Assembly: GCF_900141895.1 (NCBI RefSeq)
Contig: NZ_FQYT01000003.1
Coordinates: 62,001-126,000 of the forward strand
Reading direction: 5' to 3'
Length of the DNA: 64,000 nt
From: Parasporobacterium paucivorans DSM 15970
Lineage (GTDB): Bacteria > Bacillota > Clostridia > Lachnospirales > Lachnospiraceae
Shown here: positions 48,436 to 57,847 of the stretch, piece by piece
How the letters are laid out: each line of letters begins with the position of its first letter
Numbering within the stretch: the stretch's first letter is position 1
The notes under the pieces: model-generated
Told to the model about the DNA's origin: nothing
Databases searched by the model: none
Seen by the model: only the letters and a program-made list of their open reading frames with translations
Program-made: the position numbers and the translations under genes

Positions 48436-48879
48436 TTGACAAAAGAAGTATTGTTATCCATATCCGGAATCCAATTCGATAATAACGAGGATGAACCAAT
48501 CAAAGTCATAACCGCGGGAGAATACTTCTTTGAGGATGACATACATTATATAAATTATGAAGAGGTTTCGGAAGACAAGCCCAAAGAAGTGACAAAATGT
48601 ACGATAAAGATCAAAAACAATGGACTGGAAATGATTAAGAACGGACCGATGTCCGTTCATATGATTTTTGAAGAAGGGCGGAAACATGTAAGCTATTACA
48701 ACACCCCGTACGGGGATTTGGTTGTGGGGACTTATACAAACCGTGTCAGAATGTCCCGGCAGGAGGATGCCATGGAAATCACCATTTCCTATGGACTCGA
48801 AATTAATGGACAGCATATCTCCAACAGCGAAATAGTGGTGAATGTACAGTCAAAAGAAAAGGCAGATCTTAAGCTTTAG
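48436..48879 (+). CDS. DUF1934 (YwiB-like) protein
   Basis: 147 residues, a small calycin-like beta-barrel (YwiB/DUF1934). MTKEVLLSISGIQ then SVHMIFEEGRKHVSYYNTPYGDL and VRMSRQEDAMEITISYGLEINGQ match the family. Function is not defined. A frame opens at TTG 48409 inside murI, but TTG at 48436 follows GAGGTAG by eight bases and avoids overlap. Its stop codon lies in the loop region of the terminator below. Confidence 0.85.
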   Translation: MTKEVLLSISGIQFDNNEDEPIKVITAGEYFFEDDIHYINYEEVSEDKPKEVTKCTIKIKNNGLEMIKNGPMSVHMIFEEGRKHVSYYNTPYGDLVVGTYTNRVRMSRQEDAMEITISYGLEINGQHISNSEIVVNVQSKEKADLKL

Positions 48880-48896
48880 CTTAGATCTGCCTTTTT
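48859..48896. terminator. Bidirectional terminator between DUF1934 and the hypothetical gene
   Basis: Arms 48859-48874 and 48879-48893 pair almost fully (one bulged A), loop TTTA, T tract after the right arm and an A tract before the left arm, so it can end transcription from both sides. The DUF1934 stop (48877-48879) lies at the loop/right-arm junction. Confidence 0.85.
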
Positions 48897-48897
48897 G

Positions 48898-49350
48898 TTA
48901 TCGTTTATTTCCTTTGAAAAAATTCCCTTTGAAAAATCCTTTTTTCTTCTTTGGCTCATAGACAGGGCCGCGGATTCTTTTTGCAGCAGTGACATATATA
49001 CCGCTTACACTGGCTTTGACTTCCTGTTTAGGAAGAAGCTGCGGAAAGATCTTCTCGTCACACATAAGTGACATGACCTTAGCTCCGACTTTTACCTTTA
49101 ATACAGGAACTTTGGTCCATCTTAAATATTTGGGAGTCTGTTCATATACTATCTTGGGAAGACCCGCATCTTTTATCTTCATCATTTTTTTGTCGATGAT
49201 GTAGAAAGACATGCTCTGGGAAGCTGCCTCCAATGCCTCTTGATTCGCTTTTGATTTCTTTTCCGTTCGTTTGCTTAAAAAATATAGAGCACCTATTATT
49301 GAAACAAGTACTACTAATGAAATTATAAAAACTATCGCGCCGGTATTCAT
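48898..49350 (-). CDS. Uncharacterised single-pass membrane protein
   Basis: 150 residues, not recognised beyond a probable Lachnospiraceae conserved protein. N-terminal hydrophobic segment (about 5-25), then a soluble domain (SFYIIDKKMMKIKDAGLP, PVLKVKVGAKVMSLMCDEK) and a basic tail with a repeated FFKGN (KKKKGFFKGNFFKGNKR). Ribosome binding site GGAGG. Convergent with DUF1934 across a shared terminator, divergent from cls. Confidence 0.7.
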   Translation of the reverse strand: MNTGAIVFIISLVVLVSIIGALYFLSKRTEKKSKANQEALEAASQSMSFYIIDKKMMKIKDAGLPKIVYEQTPKYLRWTKVPVLKVKVGAKVMSLMCDEKIFPQLLPKQEVKASVSGIYVTAAKRIRGPVYEPKKKKGFFKGNFFKGNKR

Positions 49351-49381
49351 AAAAACCTCCTACTATATCTGCATGTCGATT

Positions 49382-49407
49382 ATTTTATCATAGTTGCATG
49401 ATAAAAT
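49382..49407. repeat. Inverted repeat in the divergent region before cls
   Basis: A perfect 10-bp inverted repeat (49382-49391 with 49398-49407, 6-bp centre AGTTGC) stands 32 bp upstream of the hypothetical gene and about 100 bp before cls. No U tract follows directly, so an operator is as likely as a terminator. Confidence 0.5.
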
Positions 49408-49508
49408 ACAGTCCTTTTTTCTGCGATATTATGTTATACTGTATGCGAATATATGCATAAAAATACTATATAATAAATCGATAATAAATGCAATGAGGAG
49501 GGTATTAT

Positions 49509-50981
49509 TTGACCAATTTTTTCGATACAGCCGTCAAGGTTTGGGAGTGGCTGATAAATAATATTGTTTATATCAATATAATATTTGCGTTTATCATCGT
49601 ATTCTTCCAACGCCGGAATCCCATGTCGGTATGGAGCTGGCTTCTTGTGCTTTATTTTATACCAATTGTAGGATTTATCCTTTATATATTCCTTGGCCAT
49701 GATTATCATAAAAAGTTGATGTTTAAGACTAAAGAAATCGAAGATATAATTAATTCTGAAATCAAACGGCAGGAAGATGATATCGTAAATAATGAGCCGA
49801 TTATTTCGGATCCGAGACTTAAGGATTTTGCCGATTTGATCTATTACAATCTGTCCGCGGATAAGGCTGTTTATTCTGAAAACAATGAGGTGGAAATATA
49901 TACGGAGGGTCCGGATAAATTCGGGGCTCTTTTGGATGAAATCCGGAAGGCAGAAAATTTCGTTCACATCCAATATTATATAATCCGGGATGATGAGGTC
50001 TTTACTTCCATTACAGATGCCTTGCGGGAAAAAATCAAAGAAGGCGTGGAAGTCAGAATACTGTATGATGCCATGGGCGGAAAAAGTCTGAAAAGAAAAA
50101 CCCTAAAAGGACTTAAGGCAGATGGTTTTATGCTGGGCGAGTTTTTTCCGGCCGCCCTGGGCAAACTCCAGCTGAGGATGAACTACAGAAACCACAGAAA
50201 AATTGTTGTAATCGATGGAAAAGTCGGCTTCGTCGGAGGATATAACATAGGTAAAGAATATATTGGGAAAGTCAAGAGATTCGGCCATTGGAGGGACACG
50301 CACCTAAAGATTACCGGACTGGCAGTCAATGACCTGCAGGTGCGGTTTGCTTTGGACTGGAGTTTTGCAACCAGAGAGAATATCATTACCAAAGAAAAAT
50401 ATTTCTACAATGAATATACACAGATGACCGGCAAAACCGGGATTCAAATCGTTTCCAGCGGACCAGATTCAAAGCGGAAAGCAGTCAGGGATAATTACAT
50501 ACGTCTGATTCATAAAGCTAAAAAAAGTATTTATATTCAGACCCCTTACCTGATTCCAGATGAATCCATAAGTACAGCCCTCATCATCGCCGCCGGATCC
50601 GGGGTGGACGTCCGCATCATGATTCCGTCGAAGCCGGACCACCCCTTCGTGTATTGGGCGACCTATTCCTACGTAGGAGACTTCCTTGCTTATGGAGTGC
50701 GCAGTTATGCATATGAAGACGGTTTTCTGCACTCCAAGGGGATGATGGTAGACGGCATAGCATGCTCCTATGGAACCGCGAATATGGATATCCGGAGTTT
50801 TGAGCTGAATTTTGAAGTGAATGCAGTTATATATGACGCTGAAACAACAGGCAGACTGGAAAGAATTTTCATGGAAGACCTGAAATCCTGCAGGGAAATC
50901 ACCAGACATGAGTACGAAAAAAGAAACCTGGTTATCCGCTTCAAAGAGCAGATTTCCAGGCTTCTGGCACCTCTTATGTAA
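49509..50981 (+). CDS. cls: Cardiolipin synthase (phospholipase D family)
   Basis: 490 residues. Two N-terminal transmembrane helices (about 20-65), then two HKD motifs: HRKIVVIDGKVGFVGGYN and HSKGMMVDGIACSYGTANMD. Condenses phosphatidylglycerol to cardiolipin. Start is TTG at 49509 after GAGGAGG. The 3' end overlaps plsC (opposite strand) by 8 bp. Confidence 0.94.
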   Translation: MTNFFDTAVKVWEWLINNIVYINIIFAFIIVFFQRRNPMSVWSWLLVLYFIPIVGFILYIFLGHDYHKKLMFKTKEIEDIINSEIKRQEDDIVNNEPIISDPRLKDFADLIYYNLSADKAVYSENNEVEIYTEGPDKFGALLDEIRKAENFVHIQYYIIRDDEVFTSITDALREKIKEGVEVRILYDAMGGKSLKRKTLKGLKADGFMLGEFFPAALGKLQLRMNYRNHRKIVVIDGKVGFVGGYNIGKEYIGKVKRFGHWRDTHLKITGLAVNDLQVRFALDWSFATRENIITKEKYFYNEYTQMTGKTGIQIVSSGPDSKRKAVRDNYIRLIHKAKKSIYIQTPYLIPDESISTALIIAAGSGVDVRIMIPSKPDHPFVYWATYSYVGDFLAYGVRSYAYEDGFLHSKGMMVDGIACSYGTANMDIRSFELNFEVNAVIYDAETTGRLERIFMEDLKSCREITRHEYEKRNLVIRFKEQISRLLAPLM

Positions 50982-51708
50982 GTCTGGCGTTGACTGCAGC
51001 CATATCCATAATCTGATTTCTGGTGATAACGGAAAGGCTTTTCTGATCTTCGACGGAAAGCTGTTCCACTGTAAACGGCTTTCCGAATTCAATTACAACA
51101 CGAGCCTTTTTCAGGCGGAGCGGATGTGTTTTAAGAACCGACGCCGTATTGCTTATAGCAACGGGTATGATGGGACACCCTGTTTTGGAGGCAATTTTGA
51201 AACTGCCTTCTTTAAAGGGAAGTGGAGTTAGATCGCTTTCCCCTCTTGTGCCTTCCGGAAAAATAAACACGGAAATACCGTTCCTGACTTTATCGATTCC
51301 CTCCAGGATTGTTTTCAAACCCTGTCTTGTATCCTTGCGGTCAAGGAACATGCAGTTCAGGAACCGCATCCAATGATATAGAAGGGGAATTTTTTCCATT
51401 TCCTTTTTTGCAATGAAGCCCGTCAGAGAAGGCATAAGCCCATAGGCAACAACAATATCAAAATATCCCCGATGGTTCGCTACATACAGAACAGCCTCGT
51501 CCGGAAGGAGGTTTTCACGTCCCTTGACGATGACTTTCGTTCCGCTTATAAAGAGGATGACTTTGAAAACCGCCTGCACGATCCATAATGAAGTCTTATG
51601 TCTTGCCGTCAGGCTGATTTTACCAAGGATCCATTCCAGAATCAGGAGCAAAAGGCTTATTACGAAGAAAAAAAGGAGAAATATTAGGGCAATTATTAAT
51701 CGAATCAT
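50974..51708 (-). CDS. plsC: 1-acyl-sn-glycerol-3-phosphate acyltransferase
   Basis: 244 residues: a strongly hydrophobic N-terminus (about 3-30), the catalytic NHRGYFD (HX4D) and FPEGTRG, then PIIPVAIS. Makes phosphatidic acid from lysophosphatidic acid. The ATG at 51708 (MIRLIIALIF) gives a normal length; the frame upstream to 51777 has no ribosome binding site. Convergent with cls, so both phospholipid genes share a 3' region. Confidence 0.93.
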   Translation of the reverse strand: MIRLIIALIFLLFFFVISLLLLILEWILGKISLTARHKTSLWIVQAVFKVILFISGTKVIVKGRENLLPDEAVLYVANHRGYFDIVVAYGLMPSLTGFIAKKEMEKIPLLYHWMRFLNCMFLDRKDTRQGLKTILEGIDKVRNGISVFIFPEGTRGESDLTPLPFKEGSFKIASKTGCPIIPVAISNTASVLKTHPLRLKKARVVIEFGKPFTVEQLSVEDQKSLSVITRNQIMDMAAVNARLT

Positions 51709-51814
51709 AAATTTCTTTCTGTGGCGGTGATTTTGTGCCTGTCTGTACCACGAAGTCAGGCAATTAGATTTTAACATCTGCGTTGTTTTTAGTAAAGAGG
51801 GTTATACAAAATGG

Positions 51815-51842
51815 TTGGAAGTATCCGTGAATGTGATATAAT
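51815..51842 (+). promoter_or_regulatory. pncB promoter
   Basis: TTGGAA (51815-51820), 16 bp, TATAAT (51837-51842), 25 bp before the start codon. Confidence 0.55.
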
Positions 51843-51867
51843 GTAAAGCAAAAACCGGAGATATGAT

Positions 51868-53343
51868 ATGAGTGATAGAAATCTGACTCTATTAACAGAC
51901 CTGTATGAGCTGACTATGATGCAGGGGTATTATAAAAATAAAAACAGGGATATTGTTGTTTTCGACACGTTCTTCCGACGCAATCCATGCGGGAGCGGGT
52001 ATTCCATTGCCTGCGGTTTGGAACAGATTATGGAGTATGTTAAAAAGCTGAAATTTACGGAGGCAGATATTGATTATCTCCGCAGCCTGGGGATTTTTGA
52101 AGCGGATTTCCTTTCCTATCTTAAGGTATTTCGATTCACAGGAGACATATACGCCATTCCAGAAGGTACGGTTGTATTTCCAAAGGAGCCTATGGTGAAG
52201 GTAGTAGCCCCAATTATCGAAGCACAGCTGTTAGAAACTACGATTTTGAATATTATCAACCATCAGAGTCTCATCGCCACAAAAGCATCCAGGGTTGTGT
52301 ATGCCGCAAAAGGGGATGGGGTCATGGAGTTTGGGCTTAGGAGAGCCCAGGGACCTGATGCGGGCACGTACGGTGCCAGGGCGGCAATCATCGCAGGGTG
52401 CACGGGGACAAGCAATGTTCTGGCGGGGCGCCGATTCGGAGTACCCCTGGCGGGAACCCATGCCCACAGTTGGATTATGAGTTTCCCCGACGAATATTCA
52501 GCTTTCATGAGTTATGCGCTTTTATATCCCAAGGTATGCGTTCTCCTGGTGGATACCTACGATACCATTCATTCAGGCGTCCCTAATGCTATTCGGGTTT
52601 TCAGGGAGATGAAGGAACAGGGCTATGAACTTTCTAACTATGGAATCAGGCTGGACAGCGGGGATTTAGCCTATCTGTCAAAAGTTGCACGCCATATGCT
52701 GGATGCAGCCGGATTTACAGATGCGGTCATATCGGCATCCAGTGATTTGGACGAGCACCTGATTACCAGCCTGAAGCTGCAGGGCGCAAAGATAAATTCC
52801 TGGGGAGTCGGAACGAAAATGATCACTTCTGATGACTGTCCTTCCTTCGGGGGAGTATACAAACTGGTTGCCATAAGGGATGAAAAAACGGGAAGATTCG
52901 TCCCGAAGATCAAGGTGTCGGAAAATTCTGAAAAAATAACCAATCCTGGCAACAAGACCGTTTTCCGCCTGTACGATAAAAATACCGGGAAAATCAAGGC
53001 CGATCTGATAGCCCTTGCAGATGAAACCTTTTCCAACGAAAAGGATATCAAGCTTTTTGATCCGGTCGATACATGGAAAGAGACTCTGCTGGAGGCAGGG
53101 GAATTTACTGTTAAAGAACTGCTGGTCCCTGTCTTCCGGGAGGGGAAATGTGTCTACGAATCCCCGGATGTGATGGAAATACGGGAAAAATGCAAGGAAG
53201 AAATGGACACCTTATGGGAAGAAACCAGGAGACTGGTAAATCCTCACAAGGTAAACGTAGATTTGTCCGATACCCTTTATGACATGAAAAAGGAAATTCT
53301 TGAAGACTTTCCGGATGTCAAGATGAAAAACCGGGTCAGATAA
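51868..53343 (+). CDS. pncB: Nicotinate phosphoribosyltransferase
   Basis: NAD salvage: nicotinate plus PRPP. 491 residues starting MSDRNLTLLTDLYELTMMQG. MEFGLRRAQGPDAG, GTHAHSW (catalytic His), IRLDSGDL and the NSWGVGTKM segment are diagnostic. Ribosome binding site GGAG. Monocistronic, followed by the ileS leader. Confidence 0.95.
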   Translation: MSDRNLTLLTDLYELTMMQGYYKNKNRDIVVFDTFFRRNPCGSGYSIACGLEQIMEYVKKLKFTEADIDYLRSLGIFEADFLSYLKVFRFTGDIYAIPEGTVVFPKEPMVKVVAPIIEAQLLETTILNIINHQSLIATKASRVVYAAKGDGVMEFGLRRAQGPDAGTYGARAAIIAGCTGTSNVLAGRRFGVPLAGTHAHSWIMSFPDEYSAFMSYALLYPKVCVLLVDTYDTIHSGVPNAIRVFREMKEQGYELSNYGIRLDSGDLAYLSKVARHMLDAAGFTDAVISASSDLDEHLITSLKLQGAKINSWGVGTKMITSDDCPSFGGVYKLVAIRDEKTGRFVPKIKVSENSEKITNPGNKTVFRLYDKNTGKIKADLIALADETFSNEKDIKLFDPVDTWKETLLEAGEFTVKELLVPVFREGKCVYESPDVMEIREKCKEEMDTLWEETRRLVNPHKVNVDLSDTLYDMKKEILEDFPDVKMKNRVR

Positions 53344-53349
53344 ACAAAC

Positions 53350-53378
53350 TTGACAGAAATTATATTAAACAGTATAAT
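53350..53378 (+). promoter_or_regulatory. ileS leader promoter
   Basis: TTGACA (53350-53355), 17 bp, TATAAT (53373-53378): perfect consensus. Start predicted near 53385. Confidence 0.88.
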
Positions 53379-53389
53379 GAGCTAAATTT

Positions 53390-53640
53390 ATACAAAAGCG
53401 TTGATGGAGACAGTAGGATAACTTTGAAAGCATTAGCGAGCCCGGGATGGTGAGAGCCGGGTGCGAATATGGGATATCTGAATATCACTCCGTAGCTTCA
53501 GTTTGAAACCTTGGACAAAGGCAGTAGAATCTGACGTTTTTCCTGCGTTACAAGGAACACATATGTATGTATGGCGTAATAGGTGGTATAACGAAGAATT
53601 TATCCTTCGTCCTTTTACAGGGCGGGGGATTTTTGCTTTT
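53390..53640 (+). promoter_or_regulatory. T-box leader, Ile-specific
   Basis: The 313-bp pncB-ileS gap is a T-box leader. Stem I has the GCGAGCCCGGG/GAGAGCCGGG distal elements; the specifier loop GAATATCAC offers ATC (53484-53486, isoleucine). The T-box AGGTGGTATAACG (53581-53593) precedes a terminator with arms 53602-53612 and 53620-53630 (11 bp, several G-U) followed by TTTTTGCTTTTTT. Uncharged tRNA-Ile should favour the antiterminator and switch on ileS. Confidence 0.9.
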
Positions 53641-53656
53641 TTAAGGAGGAAAAAGA

Positions 53657-56600
53657 ATGTACGATAAAGTATCAACCAGCCTGGATTTCGTGGCAAGAGA
53701 AAAAGAAGTAGAGAAGTTCTGGAAAGAGAACCGGATTTTTGAAAAGAGCATCGAGGACAGAAAGGATGCCGAGCCATTTGTTTTTTATGAAGGGCCTCCG
53801 ACGGCCAACGGAAAGCCGCATATTGGACATGTGCTGACGAGGGTCATCAAGGATCTGATCCCAAGATATAAGACGATGAAGGGATACCGGGTTCCCCGCA
53901 AGGCAGGGTGGGATACCCACGGCCTTCCAGTAGAAATCGAAGTGGAGAAACTGCTTGGGCTTGATGGGAAAGAGCAGATTGAAGAGTACGGCATGGCCCG
54001 TTTTATCGAAAAATGTAAGGAAAGCGTGTGGAAATACAAAGGGATGTGGGAGGATTTTTCTTCCGTGGTCGGATATTGGGTGGACATGGATCATCCCTAC
54101 GTAACCTACGAAAACAACTACATCGAGTCGGAATGGTGGGCCCTTAAGCAAATCTGGGAAAAAGGTCTTCTGTATGAAGGACATAAAATCGTTCCTTACT
54201 GCCCTCGTTGCGGAACGCCCCTTTCCAGCCATGAGGTTGCCCAGGGATACAAGGATGTCAAGGAAAAATCAGCCATTGTAAGATTTAAAGTAAAGGGTGA
54301 GGATGCATATTTTATGGCGTGGACCACCACGCCATGGACGCTGCCTTCCAATGTTGCCCTGTGCGTCAACCCTGAAGAGACCTACGCAAAGGTAGAGCAT
54401 GAGGGAAGAACCTACTACATGGCCGAGTCGCTTCTGGAGACAGTTCTGAAGGAAAACTTTAAGACGCTGGAGACCTTTAAAGGAAAAGATCTGGAATATA
54501 AGGAATATGAACCGCTGTTTGATTTCACAAATGTCAAGAAAAAGGCTTTCTATGTCACCTGTGCAGACTACGTCACCCTGACGGATGGAACAGGAATTGT
54601 CCATATAGCACCTGCCTTTGGTGAGGATGATTCCAATGTCGGAAAGAAATACGACCTTCCTCTGCTGCAGCTGGTAGACAGCAAAGGTGAAATGACGGAG
54701 GAAACCCCGTGGGCAGGCGTTTTCTGCAAGGATGCCGATGATTTCATACTTAGGGATCTTGATGAGAAGGAGATGCTTTACGAGGCACCTGAATATGAGC
54801 ACAGCTACCCGCACTGCTGGAGATGTGATACTCCTCTCATTTATTATGCAAGGGAATCCTGGTTTATCGCTATGACCCAGGTCAAGGAAGACTTGATCAA
54901 AAACAACAATAAGATTAACTGGATTCCGGAAAGCATAGGCAAAGGCCGTTTCGGGGATTGGCTTGAAAACGTGCAAGACTGGGGGATCAGCCGGAACCGC
55001 TACTGGGGTACGCCGCTCAACATCTGGAAATGTGAATGCGGACATATCCATTCTATAGGAAGCATTTCGGAATTAAAGGAAATGTCCCCGAATTGTCCGG
55101 ATGATATTGAGCTGCATCGTCCATATATCGACGACGTGACGATAACATGCGGGCAATGTGGAAAACAGATGAACAGGGTTCCGGAGGTGATTGACTGCTG
55201 GTTTGATTCCGGCTCCATGCCTTTTGCCCAGCATCATTATCCCTTTGAAAACCAGGAACTTTTTAAAGAGCAGTTCCCTGCGGACTTCATATCGGAAGCT
55301 GTTGACCAGACAAGAGGGTGGTTCTATTCGCTGCTTGCCATCTCCACCCTGCTGTTCAATGAACCATCCTTTAAAAATGTCATCGTGCTGGGGCATGTAC
55401 AGGATGAAAACGGACAGAAGATGTCAAAATCCAAGGGGAATGCAGTAGAGCCTCTGGACGCCCTTAATCAGTTTGGGGCAGATGCAATAAGATGGTATTT
55501 TTATGTAAACAGCGCTCCATGGCTTCCGAACCGCTTCCATGACAAGGCGGTAACGGAAGGACAGCGGAAATTCCTGGGAACATTATGGAATACCTATGCA
55601 TTTTATGTTCTTTATGCAAATATTGATGGGTTTGATCCCACAAAATATTCCCTGGAGTATGATAAGCTTTCTGTAATGGATAAATGGATTTTATCAAAAT
55701 TGAATTCCCTGGTTGCGGATGCCGACAATAATCTGGAGAACTACAAGGTCACAGAGACGGCAAGAGCTATCCAGGAATTCGTGGATGACCTGAGCAACTG
55801 GTATGTTCGAAGATGCAGGGAGAGATTCTGGGCCAAGGGAATGGAACAGGATAAGATAAATGCATACATGACCCTGTATACAGCGCTGGTTACTGTATGC
55901 AAGGTGGCAGCTCCTATGATTCCGTTTATGACCGAAGCCATCTATCAGAACCTCGTAATCAGTGTGGATAAGGAGGCTCCGGAGAGCATCCACTTGTGTG
56001 AATTTCCATCTGCGGATGACCTGTTTATGGACAAAGAGCTGGAAGACAACATGGATTCGGTACTGGAAATCGTGGTTATGGGAAGGGCCTGCAGGAATAT
56101 TTCCAACATAAAAAATCGGCAGCCTATAGCAAAAATGTATGTAAAATCGGAAAAAGCGCTGTCCGAATACTATAAAGAAATCATAGAAGAGGAATTGAAT
56201 GTCAAGGAAGTGGTATTTACCGAAGACGCAAGAAACTTCACTTCCTACTCCTTCAAGCCGCAGTTAAAAACAGTGGGACCGAAGTTTGGAAAACTCCTGA
56301 ATCAGATCCGTACAGCCCTCTCTGCGCTGGATGGAAATTCTGCAATGGACGAGGTGAATGAAAGCGGTAAGCTGAAACTTCTTCTGGATAGTGAAGAGAT
56401 AATATTGGATAAAGAGGACCTGATTATTGATACTGCACAGGTAGAAGGATACGTTTCACAGACCAATAATAAGCTTACAGTAGCCATGGATACGAATCTC
56501 ACGGAAGAATTGATAGAAGAAGGATTTGTCCGGGAAATTATCAGCAAAATCCAGACGATGCGAAAAGAAGCGGATTTTGAAGTGATGGATAAAATCAGAA

Positions 56601-56770
56601 TTTATGTGGGAGAGAATGACCATGTGAGGGAAATTATCAAAAGGAACGAAGTGGAGATCAAAGCGGAAGTCCTGGCACAGGAGATAATTCTGGACGCCGC
56701 ACCGGCAGGATATTCGAAAGAATGGAACATCAATTCCGAAGAAGTAGTTTTTGGAGTTGAGAGAATTTAA
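53657..56770 (+). CDS. ileS: Isoleucyl-tRNA synthetase (type 2, long)
   Basis: Class I synthetase, 1037 residues, longer than the 920-930-residue type 1 enzymes and so of the type 2 class that in some species resists mupirocin. HIGH is canonical at 55-58 and KMSKS at 588-592. The editing domain has WTTTPWTLPSNVALCV, and the anticodon-binding C-terminus follows. The ribosome binding site is AAGGAGG. T-box controlled. Confidence 0.97.
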   Translation: MYDKVSTSLDFVAREKEVEKFWKENRIFEKSIEDRKDAEPFVFYEGPPTANGKPHIGHVLTRVIKDLIPRYKTMKGYRVPRKAGWDTHGLPVEIEVEKLLGLDGKEQIEEYGMARFIEKCKESVWKYKGMWEDFSSVVGYWVDMDHPYVTYENNYIESEWWALKQIWEKGLLYEGHKIVPYCPRCGTPLSSHEVAQGYKDVKEKSAIVRFKVKGEDAYFMAWTTTPWTLPSNVALCVNPEETYAKVEHEGRTYYMAESLLETVLKENFKTLETFKGKDLEYKEYEPLFDFTNVKKKAFYVTCADYVTLTDGTGIVHIAPAFGEDDSNVGKKYDLPLLQLVDSKGEMTEETPWAGVFCKDADDFILRDLDEKEMLYEAPEYEHSYPHCWRCDTPLIYYARESWFIAMTQVKEDLIKNNNKINWIPESIGKGRFGDWLENVQDWGISRNRYWGTPLNIWKCECGHIHSIGSISELKEMSPNCPDDIELHRPYIDDVTITCGQCGKQMNRVPEVIDCWFDSGSMPFAQHHYPFENQELFKEQFPADFISEAVDQTRGWFYSLLAISTLLFNEPSFKNVIVLGHVQDENGQKMSKSKGNAVEPLDALNQFGADAIRWYFYVNSAPWLPNRFHDKAVTEGQRKFLGTLWNTYAFYVLYANIDGFDPTKYSLEYDKLSVMDKWILSKLNSLVADADNNLENYKVTETARAIQEFVDDLSNWYVRRCRERFWAKGMEQDKINAYMTLYTALVTVCKVAAPMIPFMTEAIYQNLVISVDKEAPESIHLCEFPSADDLFMDKELEDNMDSVLEIVVMGRACRNISNIKNRQPIAKMYVKSEKALSEYYKEIIEEELNVKEVVFTEDARNFTSYSFKPQLKTVGPKFGKLLNQIRTALSALDGNSAMDEVNESGKLKLLLDSEEIILDKEDLIIDTAQVEGYVSQTNNKLTVAMDTNLTEELIEEGFVREIISKIQTMRKEADFEVMDKIRIYVGENDHVREIIKRNEVEIKAEVLAQEIILDAAPAGYSKEWNINSEEVVFGVERI

Positions 56771-56785
56771 CCGATTACAGAATGA

Positions 56786-56826
56786 TAAAAAGAAGGGAGC
56801 ATTTCCAGTGATGGATATGCTCCCTT
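56786..56826 (-). terminator. rbr terminator
   Basis: 10-bp perfect arms 56793-56802 and 56817-56826 around a 14-nt loop; on the minus strand the stem is followed by CTTTTTATC. The T tract on the plus side is poor, so it mainly serves rbr. Confidence 0.65.
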
Positions 56827-56830
56827 GAAA

Positions 56831-57373
56831 TTATTTGAAATATCTGCCTAAAAGACCCTGAAATGCTTTCCCATGTCTTGCTTCATCTCTTGCCATTTCA
56901 TGAACCGTATCATGAATTGCATCCAGACCAGCTTCTTTAGCGCGTTTCGCAAGATCGGTCTTGCCTGCGGTGGCGCCGTTTTCAGCATCCACTCTCATTT
57001 CGAGGTTTTTCTTAGTGCTGTCTGTAATTACCTCTCCAAGCAATTCAGCAAATCTTGCAGCATGATCGGCTTCTTCGTAAGCTGCTTTTTCAAAATAAAG
57101 GCCTACTTCTGGATATCCCTCACGGAAGGCAACCCTGGACATGGCAAGGTACATGCCGACTTCACTGCACTCACCGGTAAAATTGTCTCTTAAATCCTTC
57201 TTAATATCTTCACTCACACCTGAAGCAACACCTACGACATGTTCTGCCGCCCATGTCATTTCGCCTTCCTGTTTCTTGAATTTATCCGAGCTTGCCTGGC
57301 AAATCGGACATTTCTCAGGAGCGCTGTCGCCCTCGTGTACATAACCGCATACTGAACATACAAATTTTGTCAT
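56831..57373 (-). CDS. Reverse rubrerythrin
   Basis: 180 residues with a rubredoxin domain first ([20 protein letters not shown]) and the ferritin-like di-iron domain after it ([30 protein letters not shown]). The N-terminal rubredoxin is the mark of reverse rubrerythrins, which reduce hydrogen peroxide and oxygen in anaerobes. It is 45 bp downstream of perR and a PerR-type operator stands in the gap. Confidence 0.95.
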   Translation of the reverse strand: MTKFVCSVCGYVHEGDSAPEKCPICQASSDKFKKQEGEMTWAAEHVVGVASGVSEDIKKDLRDNFTGECSEVGMYLAMSRVAFREGYPEVGLYFEKAAYEEADHAARFAELLGEVITDSTKKNLEMRVDAENGATAGKTDLAKRAKEAGLDAIHDTVHEMARDEARHGKAFQGLLGRYFK

Positions 57374-57393
57374 AATAAATCCTCCTGTATTAA

Positions 57394-57406
57394 AATAGTA
57401 ATAATT
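57394..57406. promoter_or_regulatory. Candidate PerR operator of rbr
   Basis: AATAGTAATAATT matches 11 of 13 bases of the motif before perR (AATAGTAACTATT). It lies in the 45-bp gap upstream of rbr, in the region where a leftward promoter would be. Confidence 0.5.
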
Positions 57407-57418
57407 CCTGTTATTATA

Positions 57419-57832
57419 TTACCTCTTGCTCTCCGGTTTGTCAACATATTCCTGACTGCATTTTTCACATAATCCGAAAAAATATGTGACGCTTCCCTCG
57501 ATTTCTCCACAGAAGGATTTGTCAGCCAGGGTATTGATGAATGAAAGGTCAGGCATATCCATATCCATCACGCATCCGCATTTCCTACAGATAAAATGAT
57601 AATGCGAATCTGTGGAGGCGTCGAAACGTTCACAGGAGTCTCCGCAGGAAATTTTCTGTATGGATCCGATGCTGGTGAGAAGAGACAGATTTCTGTATAC
57701 TGTACCGAGACTGATATTTGGAAATGTCTTCCGGACATTGAGGTAGACCTCCTCGGCGGTAGGGTGGTCCTTGCGCGTCATGAGAAAATCCTTAATGGAT
57801 TCTCTCTGGCGGCTGTATTTCAATTCTTTCAT
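57419..57832 (-). CDS. perR: Fur-family regulator, PerR type
   Basis: 137 residues: N-terminal winged helix (YSRQRESIKDFL, PTAEEVYLNVRK, SLGTVYRNLSLL), and a C-terminal metal domain with CRKCG and CEKCS zinc pairs and HYHFICR metal ligands. The rubrerythrin next to it, a known PerR target in Clostridia, favours PerR over Fur or Zur; not proven. Ribosome binding site GAGGTGATTAT. Confidence 0.9.
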   Translation of the reverse strand: MKELKYSRQRESIKDFLMTRKDHPTAEEVYLNVRKTFPNISLGTVYRNLSLLTSIGSIQKISCGDSCERFDASTDSHYHFICRKCGCVMDMDMPDLSFINTLADKSFCGEIEGSVTYFFGLCEKCSQEYVDKPESKR

Positions 57833-57847
57833 ATAATCACCTCTTAA

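Noticed and set aside
54269-55051. 260-codon minus-strand reading frame inside ileS
   Set aside because: Fully antisense to ileS, no family resemblance, unlikely composition.
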